This document shows, piece after piece, positions 59,393-64,000 of a stretch of 64,000 nucleotides of DNA; position 1 is the first letter of the stretch; each line of letters begins with the position of its first letter. The stretch covers positions 1 to 64,000 of the forward strand of contig CAJNYU010000239.1 in assembly GCA_905331475.1 (NCBI GenBank), in the 5' to 3' direction. The position numbers were made by a program, and so were the translations under genes. This stretch comes from Rotaria socialis (Eukaryota > Rotifera > Eurotatoria > Philodinida > Philodinidae). The notes beneath the pieces are model-generated. The model ran no database searches, was not told the origin of the DNA, and saw only the letters and a list, made by a program, of their open reading frames with translations.

Positions 59393-60183
59393 AGAAACAT
59401 TTTTTTATCAAGGTTTGTTAAATATTTTCGGATACACGTAGTTCGAGTACGTTTTAAGTTTTTGGAAAGTTCGAACTTGATTGCTTAATCAAGTAAACGA
59501 ATTTCGTCTACGCATGGTCAAACTCAATGCAAAGCATAACTTTTCCAAAATTGTCTTTCTTGAATCGAAACTTCAACCACTCAACTCTAAGAAACTAATT
59601 GTAGATTTAGATTCCTCAATCTGCATCACTTAAAAACAAATTTCATAAAAAATCGCTATTTTCATGAAAGACACTTTCTTTTGTGAAAATAATCAACGGT
59701 GTAACAATAACTGTATTATTAATATCAATGCGCGTCAGTATCATCATGAGTGAGAGCAATTGGTATTAAGAGATGCATACTTAAAATCTGCGTAGATCGC
59801 TTCCAAAATATTTAATGTCATCGAATATCTTTAAAATAGTATATTTCCGTTACTTAGAGGAGCGGCAAAAGGAAAAGTCAAATAAGTTATGTTTTTATAC
59901 ATGTGTGGATATTTTTCTGCAGTCACATGTTTGCGTATATATTCGAAATATCAGATTAACTATGTAACATGGCTATGTATGCTTTGAATTATATTATCGA
60001 CTAATCATGTTAATTTTAGTTTTTCCTTCGTCAAATCTCGTTTTTTGTGCTATGGTCTCTGCCATATAGTATATCCGCTAGTAATTATTTGTCCAGTTGG
60101 TTTTTAAATCGTTGAGTTCTCTGTTACTTCGACGTTTCCAACATTCGGCTAGTAACCAGGCTTTCCTTCTGACCTTGATTTCG

Positions 60184-60241
60184 CTGGGTGTGGGTGGGTG
60201 TGAATGTCGAAAAACAAGAAACAGTCACACACGCGCACACT
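60184..60241. repeat. Telomere-like hairpin
   Basis: CTGGGTGTGGGTGGGTGTGA, spacer ATGTCGAAAAACAAGAAACA, then GTCACACACGCGCACACT. The AAACAAGAAAC centre recalls the shared core of other copies. Confidence 0.65.
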
Positions 60242-61607
60242 TAAGGTGTTGCTCCAGAGATTATTCAGGTGGCCCGACATTTTGCGCCCCACCGATTTCA
60301 TGGTGAATGTTAATAAGGATAAATTCTATGGATCGTCTTGCGTGCTCTCAATTTATTACAAATGATATTTATTAACTTCTTCCTTTTTCTATTGTTATCA
60401 ACCGTTCATAAACGCAGAAAAATGAACTAGAAAAGCAATAGATAGTAGAGAAAGAATCCATACTCTAACGTAGTCTCATCTGAAAAGACAAGTCGCTGGT
60501 ATCGGGGAAGAGCTGTCTTTTAACTTATAAAGGATGAAATCAAAACGAATCCTATCTATCTGAATAAAAATTCGAAGAAATATGAAGAAAGAAAATTGAA
60601 AACAGCAAACATTCATCCACTAATTTAATATGATGTTTTGCATCAGATACTTGATCTATATCTAATAGATATGAATCGAGAAGCATAAGCTAACTTATCC
60701 CGCATTTCTCTGTAAATCCAAGAAATATTTCCTTGAAATTAATGAAAGGAAGCAACATGGACTTACTCGATTGATTTCGATATGATAATTGATAACAATC
60801 AGATATCTAAACACAGAAAATCAATTTCAGCTTGATTTGGAAAATTTAACTTCTATTCTAAAAATGGCAAGATTTTATAGAGGAAACGCGCGACAAAACA
60901 GATACTATGCTGCATTTTTCTATTTTTCCGCGGTTAAGTGCACGACATTTTTTAGACAAAAAAAAACAATAGCACAATAATGAATTCTATTTTCATGAGA
61001 TCATAATCGTGCAAAAATCAGTGATTTTATCGACATTTATTGTTACAAAATCGTGAGATTATATTGATATTAAATGTCCACAGACAACGATTTCTGTAGA
61101 TTTCTCTCGCAGTTTTATTGAAAATTGCTTCATTATTCTTGCATAGATTGACACATAAACAACCTTATTACGAAAATAATGTGAAGCTTCTACATTCATC
61201 GAATCGATGACTGTACTTATATAAACTGCAAACAATTCAAACAATCTTTTCCCCACAGATAAAGTTACCAAATATTATTGTTAAGTATTATTTTTCACCC
61301 CAACAAAAATATTTTAAGTAAAGGACACCACCAAATTTCACCGTAAATCCACCATCTCTCAGTTTCATTGTCGATATTACGGAAAGATAGAGCCTGATAT
61401 TCTACACCCTTCTGTATATTTAGTGTTATTTATTCTTGATCAGAAAAGGTTTTTCTTAAACCACATTGTCTGGGGTCTACAAGTCTTTCGTAGGTTTTCA
61501 GTGTTTCGGATAATAACTGTAATGATCACATTTTTTTCTATTTTAATTTCAATGCCAAAGCTAATAACATATATCGATGCACTTTTTCACGCTCTACAAA
61601 ACTACAG
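60242..61607. other. Gene-free stretch
   Basis: No gene is supported. Short frames at 60789-60980 and 61059-61271 are unremarkable. Confidence 0.4.
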
Positions 61608-61657
61608 TGTGGTGAGGTGTGAGTGTAGGCGGCTGGGTGTGGGTGGGAGTGTGGATT
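61608..61657 (+). repeat. Telomere-like repeats, one orientation only
   Basis: GTGTGGTGAGGTGTGAGTGT, then AGGCGGCTGGGTGTGGGTGG and GAGTGTGGATTACG. No clear facing arm follows within 60 bases. Confidence 0.6.
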
Positions 61658-61734
61658 ACGTGTGCACGCGTACCAGTAAATGGGCCCCAGCCAAGACTGG
61701 GAATGGTGCATACCTAGTGTAGGTGTGGATTAAG

Positions 61735-62010
61735 GAGGGGAAAAGCAGATTTTAACCCTTGAAATCTTTGGAAATCTTTTGAAACCTTTAGAAATCTGTA
61801 AAATTTGTTAGAAATCTTCAGAAATCTCTGGAAACCTTTAAAAATCTACAGAAATGATTAAAACCTCCTTTGGAATCTTAAAAGGAGGCATATTGCGACA
61901 CCAATACAGTAGTGAATTGTTAGAATTCGATGGAATTTGGTATTGATCGGATTTCATGTTATTGTATCAGTGCTATTATATCCCTAATTTTTCCGTTACA
62001 CAATGGATCT
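61735..62010 (+). repeat. Dispersed repeat copy B
   Basis: Same order as copy A at 59190: AAAAGCAGATTTTAACCC, a longer run of GAAATCTTTGGAAATC-type units, then ACAGTAGTGAATTGTTAGAA, GATGGAATTTGGTATTGATC, GGATTTCATG, and GTGCTATTATAT. Copy B has more of the internal ~10-base GAAATCTTT units. Confidence 0.75.
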
Positions 62011-62157
62011 TGTAAAGGGGCCCACCTCAGAAACGAACTTTGTTATCTCTCATCTGATTTCAATCAAAATTTCAGAGAATGTTAGTCTTGACTAGAATAG
62101 CTTATGGTGAAAATATCGCCCCCCAATTTAAAAAAAATGCACAAATTTTAGTCAATT

Positions 62158-62199
62158 GAGGGTGTGGGTGTTTTCTTCTTTACACCCACACCCACCCCA
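62158..62199. repeat. Compact telomere-like hairpin
   Basis: GAGGGTGTGGGTGTTTTCTT, then CTTTACACCCACACCCACCC. The spacer is only about ten bases, so this is one of the most stable hairpins predicted in the family. Confidence 0.75.
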
Positions 62200-63117
62200 A
62201 CTTTCACACCCCAGCCAGTTAATTCTCAGCAGCTGACGATGGTAGACATTAAGAGAAGTGCTTCAACTATGGACCTACTCAACTGAAAATAATCGTTTAA
62301 AATTGATTCAACGACTTATTTCAGCTTTTAGTCGCGCATGAAGGGCGTTTACAAGCACTAATAAAATCGAACTGTTCCTGATTAACATAATGTCAGAGCA
62401 CATAGGCATCTGAAATGTTCAACCATTGCTCGTCTTAAATCAGATTTGATGTGATGATCTGGAAGAGTAATTAAAGATGACTGTTCCAAGTTGAATAACT
62501 GAAAAAGGTAAGGCTATTTTAGTGATGACGAAAGTAGGGCCATCCCAAAGTAATAACTGGCATAAAACGAAACAATCCCCGGATGTGCAAATCGGCAAGC
62601 ACCTAATCCCTACTCTCCAGGTCTTGGATGAAAGACGCATTTTCTATTACTTTTCTGCCTTTCAAGACTGACCATGGAATTCAATGAACAAAATACAAAT
62701 GCCCCAGTCGATTTTTATGATATATAGAACAAAATTGCATCTGTAATTATACATTTTATACGCGGCAGAGGTTGTCCAGCCTCTCAGAAAAGTGGAATTT
62801 AGATAATAGAACAAAGATACCGCTACACAAGAGCCTGAAATCAAACTTCAACGAGAAAACTCTGATTATTTTCGAGTCTATACCACCTATAAATGTTCTC
62901 AAGCCATTCAAATTAGAGAATATAATGAGTTCACGGGCATAAATCTAGCTCATGCTAGCTCTTTTCCTTTGGTTCAAACCGAATCAAATCCCAACCAAAC
63001 AAACTTCGGTACTCTCGGACTCTGCCCTTCACTACTATGACCAAGACAATTATAGCAATTGAATAATCATCTACCATATACATTCTGTAAACAGTGCTGA
63101 ACAATAGAGCTCGAACC
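62200..63117. other. Gene-free stretch
   Basis: Nothing is recognised. Confidence 0.4.
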
Positions 63118-63172
63118 GAGGGTGTCGCTGTGGATGGATATTTTCTTTTTATCCACATCTACACTCACACCT
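63118..63172. repeat. Telomere-like hairpin
   Basis: GAGGGTGTCGCTGTGGATGG, spacer ATATTTTCTTTT, then TATCCACATCTACACTCACA and CCTT. The arms pair across GTGGAT / ATCCAC. Confidence 0.65.
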
Positions 63173-63382
63173 TACTATGGATTTAGTCCTTTTTTCCCTC
63201 ATGTAATTAGTTTTTCTCTATGGCAAGATATACATGATTCTCGAGTAACGCATTGTCTCTTGAACGATAGATTGATATATTAAAAATGAAAGTGTGATCT
63301 TTTGTATAACCTTCGATATGCCTCGCACTGTTTTTCAAAATCGTATATTTAACTTGAATTATTTCAGGATAGAGGTGTCAGC

Positions 63383-63751
63383 TAGGGGTGCAATAGTTCA
63401 GCTCTAGTTCTGAGCGTGGGAGCTGTTCGAAAGTTCATTTCGGTATGAGCTGATTGTTTTGAACAGCTCCTCTCAAAAGAGCTGATCTGATCGAACAGCT
63501 CTCGTTCCTGAACTGGAGTTTTTCAACAGCTCCTTTCAAAAGAGCTGATCTGATCGAACAGCTCCCATTCCTGAACTGGAGTTTTTCAAGAGTTCCTTTG
63601 AAAAGAGATGATCTGATCGAACANGCTGTTCGATCAGATCAGCTCTTTCTGAACGAGCTGTTCAAATCAATCAGCTCCTACCGAAAGAACGTTCGAACAG
63701 CTTTTTCGCTCAGCTCAGCTGAACTTTTGAGCTGGAGCTGATGCACCCCTA
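63383..63751. mobile_element. hAT-type foldback element, 369 bp, with 8-bp target duplication
   Basis: Perfect ends TAGGGGTGCA ... TGCACCCCTA are flanked by GTGTCAGC on both sides (63375-63382 and 63752-63759). Inside, GAGCTGATCTGATCGAACAG-type units are repeated (about 63480, 63545, 63608) and mirrored after the centre (GCTGTTCGATCAGATCAGCT from 63625), so the element can fold into a long hairpin. The single N at 63624 lies at the hairpin centre. Eight-base duplications and TAGGGGTG-type ends indicate the hAT superfamily. There is no coding capacity. Confidence 0.85.
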
Positions 63752-63759
63752 GTGTCAGC

Positions 63760-64000
63760 CGAAGGGTTGAACAGCGGCGGCGGGCCACAATTTTCAATTT
63801 TTAAAGATTTCCAGCGGCTCGTTATTTGAATGAGTAATGTCTTCAGCGGCGACTGCCACAAATTCTTAAATTTTTTTTCCACAGTGGCGGCGCCGGCTGA
63901 TATTTACAAGTCCTTATGTGACGACGGTGGCGGAGTTAAAAATTCACTGATGAAAATTAAAAGGAAATGTTCGATTCGATCGCATATGTATGGATATCAG
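63760..64000. other. GC-richer CAGCGGC-containing repeat at the window end
   Basis: CAGCGGCGGCGGGCCAC, CAGCGGCTCG, CAGCGGCGACTGCCAC and CAGTGGCGGCGCCGGCTG recur at about 50-70-base spacing. This looks like part of another repeat, into which the hAT-type element inserted. It is cut by the window edge. Confidence 0.4.

Noticed and set aside
1..64000. tRNA and rRNA genes
   Set aside because: I looked for B-box-like GGTTCGA words with matching acceptor stems and for conserved rRNA blocks and found none I could support; a covariance-model search would be needed to exclude them.

Overview
The window reads as metazoan DNA, most likely a bdelloid rotifer. Four signs point there: an AT-rich background; very short GT-AG introns (nearly all those I could place are 47-71 bp); protein families typical of bdelloid genomes (LDLa-repeat proteins, F-box/leucine-rich proteins, NHL propellers, pentapeptide membrane proteins, FLYWCH/MULE transposases); and many copies of the hexamer TGTGGG, which is the telomeric repeat reported for bdelloids. 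The species call is inference from these signs, not from a search.

Layout. Positions 1-3300 hold no gene I can support. An LDLa-repeat pseudogene (3330-4502) is followed by a piggyBac-like non-autonomous element (4610-5631), a degenerate ~51-bp tandem repeat (5760-6480) and a ~2.4-kb element with long terminal inverted repeats (7317-9715). Next come a Cys-loop ligand-gated channel gene (10255-11797), a 7-TM receptor broken by one stop (14925-15914), an unknown gene (16883-17542, minus), an F-box-type gene (19029-21051, minus), a pentapeptide-repeat membrane protein (22513-24428), an NHL-repeat propeller (to 26016), a dead FLYWCH/MULE-type transposase (26739-27925), a poly-G/N assembly gap (28298-28395), an unknown membrane-anchored protein (29130-29813), an Rh-type ammonium transporter (31151-32529) and an F-box/LRR remnant (32914-33620, minus).

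The most striking block is 35581-50355, which holds three large, intact, divergently arranged genes. One is a 2124-residue very-large-inducible-GTPase (VLIG)-type protein fused to a Cys/His zinc-binding segment and a C-terminal von Willebrand A domain (minus). The second is a 1006-residue, almost wholly coiled-coil protein (plus). The third, only 144 bp downstream, is a 1178-residue AAA+ ATPase with a SAM/death-fold-like segment, a coiled coil, a second ATPase-like segment without a P-loop, and a C-terminal zinc-binding region (plus). I propose as a hypothesis that these form one functional module, perhaps of the cell-autonomous-defence type known for VLIG/GBP-family GTPases.

The right third (50.4-64 kb) is nearly gene-free. 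It contains a ~3.2-kb satellite of ~93-bp monomers whose strand skew slides from C-rich to G-rich, repeat copies, solo piggyBac-like ends and a 369-bp hAT-type foldback element with a perfect 8-bp target duplication. Across the whole window at least a dozen short hairpins are built from TGTGGG-type repeats facing CCCACA-type repeats. Several share a core sequence, and several lie just downstream of gene ends.
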